Shown here: positions 30,018 to 37,617 of the stretch, piece by piece
Layout of the letters: each line of letters opens with the position of its first letter
Numbering within the stretch: position 1 is the stretch's first letter
DNA from: Rhodobacterales bacterium
GTDB taxonomy: Bacteria; Pseudomonadota; Alphaproteobacteria; Rhizobiales; Stappiaceae
Direction of reading: 5' to 3'
NCBI GenBank assembly: GCA_008107755.1
Contig: VIRH01000101.1
Span: forward strand, 1 to 64,000
DNA: 64,000 nt
Position numbers and translations under genes: made by a program
Notes under the pieces: model-generated
The model's database searches: none
The model's input: only the letters and a program-made list of their open reading frames with translations
What the model was told of the DNA's origin: nothing

Positions 30018-30959
30018 ATGAAAAAGACCCTCATGTCCCTGACGTTGGCAGCCGGCCTGTTTGCCGGTGGAAGCGCGCAGGCGGCGGACAAGCTGACCGT
30101 CCTGCTCGACTGGTTCACCAACCCGGACCATGCACCTGTTATCACGGCGCAGACGAAAGGCTTCTTCGAGGCCGAGGGGCTGGATGTGGAACTGGTGGAG
30201 CCCGCGGATCCGGCCATGCCGCCGAAGCTCGTCGCCGCGGGTCAGGGCGATATCGCCATTTCCTACCAGCCGACGCTTCACGCGCTGGTGGACGAAGGCC
30301 TGCCGGTGGTGCGTATCGGCACGCTCGTCGAAACGCCGCTCAACGCGCTGATCGTCCTGAAGGACGGACCGATCAAGGAATTGACGGACCTGAAAGGCAA
30401 GTCGATCGGGTTTTCCGTTTCCGGCTTCGAGGATGCGATGCTCGGACAGATGCTGAAGACCGCCGGTCTGTCGCTGGATGACGTGGAACTGATCAACGTC
30501 AACTTCGCCCTGTCTCCGGCGCTTCTGTCCGGTCAGGTGGACGGGGTGATCGGAGGATATCGCAATTTCGAGCTGACCCAGCTTGAGATCGAGGGCAAGG
30601 AGGGCAAGGCCTTCTTTCCGGAGGAAAACGGTATGCCGATCTTCGACGAACTGATCTTTATCGCCAGCAAGGACAAGGCAGACGATCCGAGATACGTCAT
30701 GTTCATGGCGGCGATCGAAAAGGCGGCAATCTACCTCACCAATCACCCGGACGAGGCCTGGGAGGCTTTCATCGATGCTTATCCGCATCTCGACGACGAG
30801 TTGAACAAGCGCGCCTGGGCCGACACGCTGCCGCGTTTTGCAAAGCGTCCGGCGGCACTGGACCGCGGCCGGTATCAGCGCTTCGCCGATTTCATGAGCG
30901 AGGCAGGGCTGATCGAGGGGGCTATTCCGGTCGAGGAGTATGCAGTCGAGATCCGCTGA
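30018..30959 (+). CDS. thiY: thiamine-precursor periplasmic binding protein ThiY
   Basis: ThiY is the NMT1/THI5-like binding protein for pyrimidine precursors of thiamine. The 313-residue product has a signal peptide cut after SAQA. It then has the typical LTVLLDWFTNPDHAPVI start, in which WFTNPDHAP is the family's substrate-pocket motif, and an LKGKSIGFSVSGFE middle. It lies 46 bases after thiX under the same riboswitch. The next gene is convergent, so the unit ends here without a thiZ ATPase. Confidence 0.9.
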   Translation: MKKTLMSLTLAAGLFAGGSAQAADKLTVLLDWFTNPDHAPVITAQTKGFFEAEGLDVELVEPADPAMPPKLVAAGQGDIAISYQPTLHALVDEGLPVVRIGTLVETPLNALIVLKDGPIKELTDLKGKSIGFSVSGFEDAMLGQMLKTAGLSLDDVELINVNFALSPALLSGQVDGVIGGYRNFELTQLEIEGKEGKAFFPEENGMPIFDELIFIASKDKADDPRYVMFMAAIEKAAIYLTNHPDEAWEAFIDAYPHLDDELNKRAWADTLPRFAKRPAALDRGRYQRFADFMSEAGLIEGAIPVEEYAVEIR

Positions 30960-30992
30960 TCTCAGGCATGCTTCGCTCATCGGGCGCTTCGC

Positions 30993-32018
30993 TCACGTCG
31001 GCGCCATCGAGGAATCCCTGACAATGATCTCCGGTGCCGGACCCGCAATCGACTGCGGGCCCGGCATCTGGCCCATTTCCTGGAGCAACCGGTCCAGCGC
31101 GAGTTTTGCGACCTCATCAAGATGCAGGTTGAATGAGGTCAGGCGCGGCGTGGTTTCCCTTGCCCTGACACCGTCATAGCGGGTAGCGATCCGCATGCGG
31201 CCGGGAATGTCGATCCCCAGTTCGCTAAAGCCGCGGACCGCGCCGGTCGCAAAGGTGTCGACCTGAACGAAAAGCGCGTCGACCTCCGGATGGGAGCGGG
31301 CGAGCTTCTGCGCGGCTTCGAAACCGGCGTCTTCGCCCTGCCGTTCATCCAGATAATCGACCACGGGGGCAAAGCCTGCCTGTGCCGCAATCCGCCGGTA
31401 GGCTGTCTCGGTCTCGTGAAAGGCCATGCGGTCGGTTCTGCCGACAAATAGGGCCGGGGCACGCGCGCCGGTCTGCCTGAAGTGATCGAAGATCGTTTCC
31501 GTCACCGTTTTGGCCTGAAGATCGACATAGGGAACATTGGTCGAGGGGCCGGTGTTCGGCCTTCCGATGGCGACGACCGGTACGCCGCGTTTCTTCAGTT
31601 CCGCCAGATAGAGATCGTCGGTCGAGGGCTCGATCACCAGGGCGCCGTCGGCTTCCACGTGGTCGAAGCTCGGATCTCCTGCGGGAAGCGGCGGCACCAG
31701 GATCAGGGACAGCTGCTTTTCCAGTGCGGCAACGGCGGCGGATGCGGCGATTTCCATCATGAAGCCGAGGCGCGACGGTCCGGCCGAAATCGAAAAGGGC
31801 ATTGATGAGAAAACAGCGATGGCGTTGGCTTTTCCGGTTCTGAGGCGACGTGCCTTCAGATTGGGGACATAGCCCAGTTCCGCGATTGCCCTGTCGATCT
31901 TCTTCTTCGTCTCGACGTCGACGTAGCGGGTGCTGTTGATGGCGTTGGAGACGGTCGCCGGTGATACGCCCGCAAACCTTGCAACGTCTATCACCGTGAC
32001 CTTGTTGGTTTTTTTCAT
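30993..32018 (-). CDS. LacI-family transcriptional regulator
   Basis: The 341-residue repressor has an N-terminal LacI helix-turn-helix (VTVIDVARFAGVSPATVSNA, about residues 8-27) with the hinge region after it (about 50-62). A periplasmic-binding-like effector domain fills the rest. It is divergent from the arylsulfotransferase/ABC genes. The 176-base gap carries two identical 12-bp palindromes with the AACGTT core typical of LacI-family operators. It most likely represses the divergent operon, and perhaps itself, until an inducer related to the transported compound binds. The inducer is unknown. Confidence 0.92.
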   Translation of the reverse strand: MKKTNKVTVIDVARFAGVSPATVSNAINSTRYVDVETKKKIDRAIAELGYVPNLKARRLRTGKANAIAVFSSMPFSISAGPSRLGFMMEIAASAAVAALEKQLSLILVPPLPAGDPSFDHVEADGALVIEPSTDDLYLAELKKRGVPVVAIGRPNTGPSTNVPYVDLQAKTVTETIFDHFRQTGARAPALFVGRTDRMAFHETETAYRRIAAQAGFAPVVDYLDERQGEDAGFEAAQKLARSHPEVDALFVQVDTFATGAVRGFSELGIDIPGRMRIATRYDGVRARETTPRLTSFNLHLDEVAKLALDRLLQEMGQMPGPQSIAGPAPEIIVRDSSMAPT

Positions 32019-32114
32019 TCCGGAGGGCCTTCGGGGAGGGCTTTTTCACAAATGCATAAAAGCTGTGCATTTGCACGAATGAGTCTCAACTGCGGAATTT
32101 GGCGGATTCTCGTG

Positions 32115-32144
32115 TTGACGAAATGAATGTTAAAACGTTTTACT
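32115..32144 (+). promoter_or_regulatory. candidate promoter of the arylsulfotransferase/ABC operon
   Basis: TTGACG at 32115-32120 and TTTACT at 32139-32144 are separated by 18 bases. The palindrome at 32131-32142 covers the spacer and -10 box, so a bound repressor would block RNA polymerase. The assignment rests on pattern. Confidence 0.5.
32131..32142. promoter_or_regulatory. LacI-type operator O1
   Basis: The perfect 12-bp palindrome TAAAACGTTTTA lies in the divergent promoter region. The same 12-mer recurs at 32172-32183, with centres 41 bases apart, about four helical turns. Confidence 0.75.
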
Positions 32145-32171
32145 ATGAAAATGAACACCAAAAATGATCAG

Positions 32172-32183
32172 TAAAACGTTTTA
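32172..32183. promoter_or_regulatory. LacI-type operator O2
   Basis: The second copy of TAAAACGTTTTA ends 11 bases before the ATG at 32195, directly beside the GAGG ribosome site. With O1 it could allow a repressor tetramer or two dimers to bind on one helix face. Confidence 0.75.
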
Positions 32184-32194
32184 ATGAGGCTAGA

Positions 32195-33331
32195 ATGCTC
32201 GATACGAAGCTGCAATCCATTCCGGCAGGTCCGGATCAGGTGACCATCCGCAGACGGGCCACGGGCCTGACGCTTCATGACACGAGCCGCAGCGCGGGTG
32301 GATATACGCTGTTCGCGCCCCAGACCGCGGCGGGGAAGGTCTATCTGGTCGATATTGAAGGTCAGCCGGCGCATGAATGGCAGATGCCCGTTCGGCCGGG
32401 ACGCGATGCCGTGATCCTGCCGAACGGCAACCTCGGCTATAACGGCAGCCACGAAAAGTCTCTTGGCCTCTATCCCGCCTGGAACCTCTGGCACGGCGGC
32501 GATTTCTACGAAGCGACGCCGGAGGGAGAGATCGTCTGGCGGCACGAGGACCCCCGGCATCACCATGATGCCCAGTGGCTGGAGAACGGCAATCTCCTTT
32601 ATACGGCCGCCGAAGCCATGCCGAAGGATCTCTCGGCCCGTATCACCGGCGGCGATGCCTCCAAGGATGGCGCCGACGGGATCGTCCAGAGCGATGTCGT
32701 CACTGAAGTGAACCGAAAGGGCGAGGTCGTGTGGGAATGGCGGGCCTGGGAGCATCTCAACCCTGAGGATTTCCCGGTGCACCCGATCTTCGACCGGCGC
32801 CACTGGCCCATGATCAACGGGCTGTCGCAGACGCGGGACGGGCTGGTCCTGATGAGCCTGCGTGTGACCTCCGGCATCATTGCCGTCGATAAAAAAACGG
32901 GGAAGGTCGTCTGGCATGTCGGTCCCGACACCGTCGCCCAGCAGCATACGCCGGTCGAGACGCCGGAAGGCAATATCCTGGTCTTCGACAACGGCAACAT
33001 CCGCACCGGGGTTACGTCTCCCCATTCCAGGGCGCTGGAATTCGAACCGGGAACGGGACGGGTCACGTGGCAGTACGCCGATCCGTGTGCGCCGTCCTTC
33101 TTCTCGCCCTATATGGGCGGTGCTCAGCGGCTTGAAAACGGCAACACTTTCATCTGCGAATCCGCTTTCGGACGTCTGTTCGAAGTAACGCCCGGTGGCG
33201 ACACGGTCTGGGAATACGTCATTCCCTATTTCGCCCCATATCCCACAGTCGTCGGCCCGTACATCACCGGCGAACACAACAGCGTCTTCCGGGCGCATCG
33301 CTACAGCGCCGACCAAATCGGCTGGCTCTGA
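32195..33331 (+). CDS. arylsulfotransferase-family beta-propeller protein
   Basis: The 378-residue protein resembles the arylsulfotransferase (ASST) family, which moves a sulfuryl group between phenolic compounds through a histidine intermediate. Repeated propeller strands of the type GEIVWRHEDP, GEVVWEWRAW and GKVVWHVGP are visible. So is a His-rich RHHHDAQWLENGNLLY segment (about residues 123-138), a QQHTPVETPEGNILVFDNG segment (about 249-267), and a C-terminal NSVFRAHRY motif. No signal peptide is present, so it appears cytoplasmic, unlike enterobacterial periplasmic ASST. It is the first gene of a four-gene unit with an ABC transporter. The actual substrate is unknown. Confidence 0.78.
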   Translation: MLDTKLQSIPAGPDQVTIRRRATGLTLHDTSRSAGGYTLFAPQTAAGKVYLVDIEGQPAHEWQMPVRPGRDAVILPNGNLGYNGSHEKSLGLYPAWNLWHGGDFYEATPEGEIVWRHEDPRHHHDAQWLENGNLLYTAAEAMPKDLSARITGGDASKDGADGIVQSDVVTEVNRKGEVVWEWRAWEHLNPEDFPVHPIFDRRHWPMINGLSQTRDGLVLMSLRVTSGIIAVDKKTGKVVWHVGPDTVAQQHTPVETPEGNILVFDNGNIRTGVTSPHSRALEFEPGTGRVTWQYADPCAPSFFSPYMGGAQRLENGNTFICESAFGRLFEVTPGGDTVWEYVIPYFAPYPTVVGPYITGEHNSVFRAHRYSADQIGWL

Positions 33332-33363
33332 TCTTCAACGCGCACCGACCGGAGTGAACTGCC

Positions 33364-34197
33364 ATGGTCGATATTCGTGAAACATCCGCAGCTGGCGGCG
33401 CATCGTCCCGCCGCGTTGTTCCCCGCCTGCCGGCGCTTGTCGCCGGCGTAATGGGAAGCGTGGCGAGCCCGCTGATTTCGTTCGTCATCGTTCTGGCGAT
33501 CTGGAGCCTCGTTTCGGCTCTCAAGGTCGTTCCGGACGCGATCTTTCCCTCGCCCTGGTCGGTGGCAAGCGCCTTTGCCGAAATGATGGAGAATGGCGTC
33601 TTCTTCTCAGATCTCGGCATCTCGGTCAGCCGGGCCGCGACAGGCTTCGTCATCGGGGCCAGCCTCGGCGTTGCGATGGGGGTGCTCACCGGGCGCGTCG
33701 CGGTCATCCGCACGGTGCTGAACCCCTTCATGACGCTGCTGCGTCCCATCCCGGCCATCGCGCTGGTGCCGGTGGCGATCGTCTGGTTCGGGATCGGCGA
33801 AGGCTCCAAGTACTTCGTGATCTCCTACACGGTTTTCCTCACCGTCTGGTTCAATACCCACCACGGCATGGAATATATTCCCGACATCTATCTTCGGGCC
33901 TCCCAGTCGTTGGGCGCCAGCCGCCTGCGGGAGTTCTTCCAGGTGGTCATTCCGGCCGCGGCACCGCACATTTTCGCCGGTATCCGGCTCGGCGTCGCCC
34001 TTGCCTTCCTCAGCCTGGTTGCCGCCGAACTGTCCGGCGCCTCCTCCGGCATCGGCTACCGCCTGCAGGAATCCCGGCAATACATCCGCACCGATCGCAT
34101 GTTCGCGCTTCTGATCGAACTGGGTGTGCTTGGCGCGATTGTCGACACCATCGTCCACCGCATCGGCAAGCGGATCGTTCACTGGCAGCAGAGCTGA
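33364..34197 (+). CDS. sulfonate/taurine-type ABC transporter permease
   Basis: This 277-residue inner-membrane permease is of the SsuC/TauC/NrtB type. It has about six hydrophobic helices, the FPSPWSVASAFAEMM segment after the first, and the ATPase-contact EAA loop RASQSLGASRLREFFQVVIP (about residues 180-199). It lies 32 bases after the arylsulfotransferase gene and 36 bases before its ATPase gene, so co-expression is very likely. The family imports sulfonates, taurine, nitrate or related organic anions; context suggests a sulfated or sulfonated compound. Confidence 0.9.
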   Translation: MVDIRETSAAGGASSRRVVPRLPALVAGVMGSVASPLISFVIVLAIWSLVSALKVVPDAIFPSPWSVASAFAEMMENGVFFSDLGISVSRAATGFVIGASLGVAMGVLTGRVAVIRTVLNPFMTLLRPIPAIALVPVAIVWFGIGEGSKYFVISYTVFLTVWFNTHHGMEYIPDIYLRASQSLGASRLREFFQVVIPAAAPHIFAGIRLGVALAFLSLVAAELSGASSGIGYRLQESRQYIRTDRMFALLIELGVLGAIVDTIVHRIGKRIVHWQQS

Positions 34198-34233
34198 GCA
34201 GACCCGCCGCGCGCGCAAACCGGAGTAATACGC

Positions 34234-35052
34234 ATGTCTTCCAACATCGCCGCACTCGCCGACGAGGGACGTGTCGAGATCGATCACGTCAGCATTCGCT
34301 TCACCTCGAAGAAGGGCGATCATCTGGCTCTTGCCGAAACCAGACTTCAGCTGGAACCGGGCACTTTCACCGCCCTGATCGGTCCATCCGGCTGTGGCAA
34401 GTCCACGCTTCTCAATGCCCTTGCAGGGTTCGTCGAACCCACCGCCGGACAGATCCGCATCGACGGCCGGCCCGTCGACGGACCGGGGCCGAATGTCGGC
34501 GTCGTCTTCCAGCAATATGCGCTGTTCCCCTGGTTCACCGCGCTCGGCAACGTCAAGTTCGCGCTGCAGCGGTTCGGGCTCGGCAAGACGGAGCTTCACG
34601 AGAGAGCCATGGCGGCGCTCGCCGAGGTGGGGCTGGAAACGCAGGCGGACAAGTTTCCCGGACAGCTTTCGGGCGGCATGAAGCAGCGCGTCGGCATCGC
34701 CCGTACGCTTGCCTACGAGCCGAAGGTCCTGCTGATGGACGAGCCATTCGGCGCACTCGACGCGCAGACCCGGCGCGAGATGCATGACCTCCTGCTTCGC
34801 GTTTGGGAGAAGCACAAGGCGACCGTTCTTTTCGTCACCCACGACGTCGACGAAGCTCTGCTTCTGGCCGATCACGTCCATGTCCTGTCCCGCGCGCCAG
34901 GCCGCATCATCCGCAGCTATGATCTGTCGGCCAGCCGTCCCCGTGCCATCTCGCGGGACTTTCCGGACCTTCTCGACACGAGGGAGGAAATCCTGGCGCT
35001 TCTCAAACCCGAACCGGCCGAAGACCGGGGAGATGTCGCCAGCGTGTCGTGA
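34234..35052 (+). CDS. sulfonate/taurine-type ABC transporter ATPase
   Basis: This 272-residue ATP-binding subunit of the SsuB/TauB group carries Walker A GPSGCGKST (about residues 50-58), a Q-loop VFQQYALFPW (about 91-100), the signature LSGGMKQR (about 146-153), Walker B VLLMDEPFGALD (about 165-176) and the switch histidine in FVTHDVDEA (about 201-209). All elements needed for a working ATPase are present. It could also serve the nearby ATPase-less thiXY system, though nothing in the sequence shows this. Confidence 0.92.
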   Translation: MSSNIAALADEGRVEIDHVSIRFTSKKGDHLALAETRLQLEPGTFTALIGPSGCGKSTLLNALAGFVEPTAGQIRIDGRPVDGPGPNVGVVFQQYALFPWFTALGNVKFALQRFGLGKTELHERAMAALAEVGLETQADKFPGQLSGGMKQRVGIARTLAYEPKVLLMDEPFGALDAQTRREMHDLLLRVWEKHKATVLFVTHDVDEALLLADHVHVLSRAPGRIIRSYDLSASRPRAISRDFPDLLDTREEILALLKPEPAEDRGDVASVS

Positions 35053-35122
35053 CCGCGACATGACCTAACCCTTCAAAGAAATTCCTCTTATCCGACTTCC
35101 AAGCTCAGGAGCACACACTGTC

Positions 35123-36100
35123 ATGACATCGAAACTCCGACTTCTCGCGGGCGCTGCCCTTCTTCTCGGCGCGCTTTCGCCGGTCAGCCAGGCCTTGGCC
35201 GATACGGTCAACTTTGCCTGGACGCCGAACCCCCAGACCCCGCAGGTGGATGTGGCGCTGGCGAAGGGCTATTTCGAAGATGCCGGCATTGACCTGAACA
35301 TCGTTTCCTTTCCCTCCGGCCGCGAAGGCTTCGAGGCACTTCTGGGTGGTCAGGTCGATTTCGCCTTCATGGCCGAATTCCCCGCCGTGACCGGCGCTCT
35401 GACCGGACAGGATTTCGGCGTCGTTGCAGATCTCGCGCGGTTTACCGGATCACGCATTATCGGGTCCGCCGAATACGGCCAATTCGAAACGCCGGCGGAT
35501 CTGGAAGGGCTGCAGATCGGCACGACCCTCGGCACCAATGTCGACTACTATCTCAGCGAAGTGCTGAGCGGTGCGGATGTGCAGGCCGAGGTCATCAACG
35601 CTTCGCCGGTGGATCTCGTTTCCTCGCTGGTGCGCGGCGATATTCAGGCTGCGGTTATGTTCCCGACTTTCTACGCCAATGCGAAATCCACCCTCGGCGA
35701 CAACTACCGCGAACTGCGGGCACCAGGCTATCAGGTGCACTTCATCATTGCTGCCTCGGGCGACGCCATCGAGAACAAGCAGGAAATGATGGAAGTCTTT
35801 CTGGGTGCGCTGGCAAAGGCGGACGCGGATGTGAAGGCAGATCCGAAGGCTGCCATGGAAGCGGTCGCCGCCAACATGAAGGGGGCCATGGACGTCGCGG
35901 CCGTTGAAACCATGTGGCAGGACGTCGACGTCGGGATGGAACTCGATGACGATCTGCTGAACCTTCTGGTCTCCGAAGGCAAGTGGATCGTCTCCAAGGG
36001 CGTCATCAAGGCGGATGAGCCGACGACGGAAAGCATGCGTGCCTACATCGTCGACGCCCCTCTCAAGGCCGTTGCACCGTCTGCGGTCGATCTCAACTGA
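35123..36100 (+). CDS. sulfonate/taurine-type periplasmic binding protein
   Basis: This 325-residue NMT1/SsuA-like binding protein has a signal peptide (cut near QALA, about residue 26) and an opening WTPNPQTPQVDVALAKGYFE segment. The GREGFEALLGGQVDFAFMAE and LEGLQIGTTLGTNVDYYL segments are typical of the fold. It is the last gene of the operon and is closed by a strong terminator 30 bases after its stop. The ligand is unknown. Family members bind aliphatic sulfonates, taurine, nitrate or aromatic acids. Confidence 0.9.
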   Translation: MTSKLRLLAGAALLLGALSPVSQALADTVNFAWTPNPQTPQVDVALAKGYFEDAGIDLNIVSFPSGREGFEALLGGQVDFAFMAEFPAVTGALTGQDFGVVADLARFTGSRIIGSAEYGQFETPADLEGLQIGTTLGTNVDYYLSEVLSGADVQAEVINASPVDLVSSLVRGDIQAAVMFPTFYANAKSTLGDNYRELRAPGYQVHFIIAASGDAIENKQEMMEVFLGALAKADADVKADPKAAMEAVAANMKGAMDVAAVETMWQDVDVGMELDDDLLNLLVSEGKWIVSKGVIKADEPTTESMRAYIVDAPLKAVAPSAVDLN

Positions 36101-36129
36101 TTGCTGCTGATTGCAGTGATCTCAAAATG

Positions 36130-36163
36130 CAGCGCCGTGTCATGCACGGCGCTGTTCTTTTCC
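36130..36163 (+). terminator. Rho-independent terminator of the sulfotransferase/ABC operon
   Basis: A perfect 10-bp stem (36130-36139 with 36145-36154) with a 5-base loop is followed by a T-rich tail. It lies 30 bases after the binding-protein stop. Confidence 0.85.
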
Positions 36164-36471
36164 GCGTCGGCCTTCTGGTCGGCGATCATGTCTTCGAAAC
36201 GGCTTTGGAAATCCATCGGGGAGAGGGCAGGTATGCTGCATCCCTCTTCCTGCTGCGGTCTTGATCGGCCGGCTTTTTTCCTTCAGGGGAATTTCGCCGC
36301 CTCCAGAAACGCGAAATCGGGCACCTGATCGCGGCTATCCTCCGACACGAGCAATTCGGCACCTACCGTCTTGCAGCTGGACTGATCCGTGTGGCGGTGG
36401 GAGCCCTTCGCGGGGGTACCAGCGCCCGTGTACCCACACCGATGCCGGCGGGTCAAACGATGGTCGGAAAA

Positions 36472-36505
36472 CGAAAAACGCCGGAGAGAGCTCCGGCGTT
36501 TTTCG
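36472..36505 (-). terminator. Rho-independent terminator of rpoH
   Basis: A perfect 15-bp inverted repeat (36472-36486 with 36491-36505) with A/T-rich outer ends lies 55 bases after the rpoH stop. The T run on the minus strand fits rpoH termination. Its symmetry would also stop read-through from the left. Confidence 0.88.
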
Positions 36506-36560
36506 TGTCGTTCAGTCCGTGTCGATTGTGCCGCCCCACGCGTTCGGCAGGGCGAACACG

Positions 36561-37445
36561 TCAGGCCGCCGGCAGCTCCTTGGAGCGGGCGCTGTTGCGC
36601 ACGGCTTTCTGGACCTTTTCGAATGCGCGCACCTCGATCTGGCGGACGCGTTCCCGGCTGACGCCGAATTCGCCCGAAAGGTCTTCCAGGGTCATCGGGT
36701 CCTCGGACAGGCGGCGTGCCTCGAAGATACGGCGTTCGCGGTCGTTCAGAACGTCCATGGCGTCGCTCAGAAGCTGACGGCGCATGTCCAGTTCTTCCTG
36801 GTTCGCCAGCAAGGTTTCCTGGCTCTCGCCCTCGTCCACCAGCCAGTCCTGCCATTCACCGGCGTCGGCTTCCGCGCGCACCGGGGCGTTCAGGCTGGCA
36901 TCGCCGCCCAGACGGCGGTTCATCGAGATGACTTCGTCTTCGCTGACACCCAGACGGGTTGCGATTTCGGCCACCTGTTCCGGCTTCAGATCACCCTCGT
37001 CCAGGGCCTGGATCTTGCCCTTCAGGCGTCGCAGATTGAAGAAGAGCCGTTTCTGGTTGGCGGTCGTCCCCATCTTGACCAGGGACCAGGAGCGCAGGAT
37101 GTATTCCTGGATCGCTGCCTTGATCCACCACATGGCGTAGGTCGCGAGGCGGAAGCCCTTGTCGGGCTCGAACCGCTTGACGGCCTGCATGAGGCCGACA
37201 TTGCCTTCCGAGACGACTTCGCCGATGGGCAGGCCGTAGCCGCGGTAACCCATGGCAATCTTTGCGACCAGACGGAGGTGGGAGTTCACCAGACGCTCGG
37301 CCGCTTCCGGATCTTCGTGCTCCTTGTACCGCTTGGCGAGCATGTACTCTTCCTGCGGCTGGAGCATCGGAAACTTGCGAATCTCATCCAGGTAGCGACT
37401 TAATCCGCCTTCCCCGGCTGTGAGTGTCGGTACGTTTTGGGCCAT
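36561..37445 (-). CDS. rpoH: heat-shock sigma factor RpoH
   Basis: RpoH (sigma-32) directs RNA polymerase to heat-shock promoters. The 294-residue protein has sigma region 2 with YAMWWIKAAIQEYILRSWS near residue 105-123. The RpoH-box equivalent (NQKRLFFNLRR) follows directly, distinguishing it from RpoD and RpoS. Region 4 has the DLSGEFGVSRERVRQIE helix-turn-helix near 255. ATG at 37445 was chosen over GTG 37454 because of its AAAGGGGG ribosome site. FtsH, its usual protease, is encoded at 12.6 kb. Confidence 0.95.
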   Translation of the reverse strand: MAQNVPTLTAGEGGLSRYLDEIRKFPMLQPQEEYMLAKRYKEHEDPEAAERLVNSHLRLVAKIAMGYRGYGLPIGEVVSEGNVGLMQAVKRFEPDKGFRLATYAMWWIKAAIQEYILRSWSLVKMGTTANQKRLFFNLRRLKGKIQALDEGDLKPEQVAEIATRLGVSEDEVISMNRRLGGDASLNAPVRAEADAGEWQDWLVDEGESQETLLANQEELDMRRQLLSDAMDVLNDRERRIFEARRLSEDPMTLEDLSGEFGVSRERVRQIEVRAFEKVQKAVRNSARSKELPAA

Positions 37446-37617
37446 AGAATGCACCCCCTTTCGTCAGGTTTGCACCGGTCTACATTCTCACTGCTCCGTC
37501 AAAACGCAAGCAGCCTCTCCGAGGTAAACGGCGCAGGGTCGTGTCCGTTTCGGCACACAGAAAAATAAATATAGGTCGAAACTGGCCAATTACATTGCTG
37601 GAAAAGAGAATTGCGTC

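Larger units (their letters stand above)
36101..36560. other. intergenic region with two convergent terminators
   Basis: This 460-base gap lies between the ABC operon and rpoH, which converge. It holds the operon terminator (36130-36163) and the rpoH terminator (36472-36505). The 310 bases between them show no supported gene, only scattered short frames and a small GGGTAC/GTACCC inverted repeat near 36415. Confidence 0.5.

Noticed and set aside
32131..32183. Short repeat pair as a possible CRISPR or insertion-site duplication
   Set aside because: There are only two copies, they are perfect palindromes, and they sit in the divergent promoter of a LacI-type regulator. Operators explain them fully.
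36261..37403. A 380-codon plus-strand frame across the rpoH region
   Set aside because: It lies opposite rpoH and spans both rpoH and a terminator, so it cannot be a normal gene.
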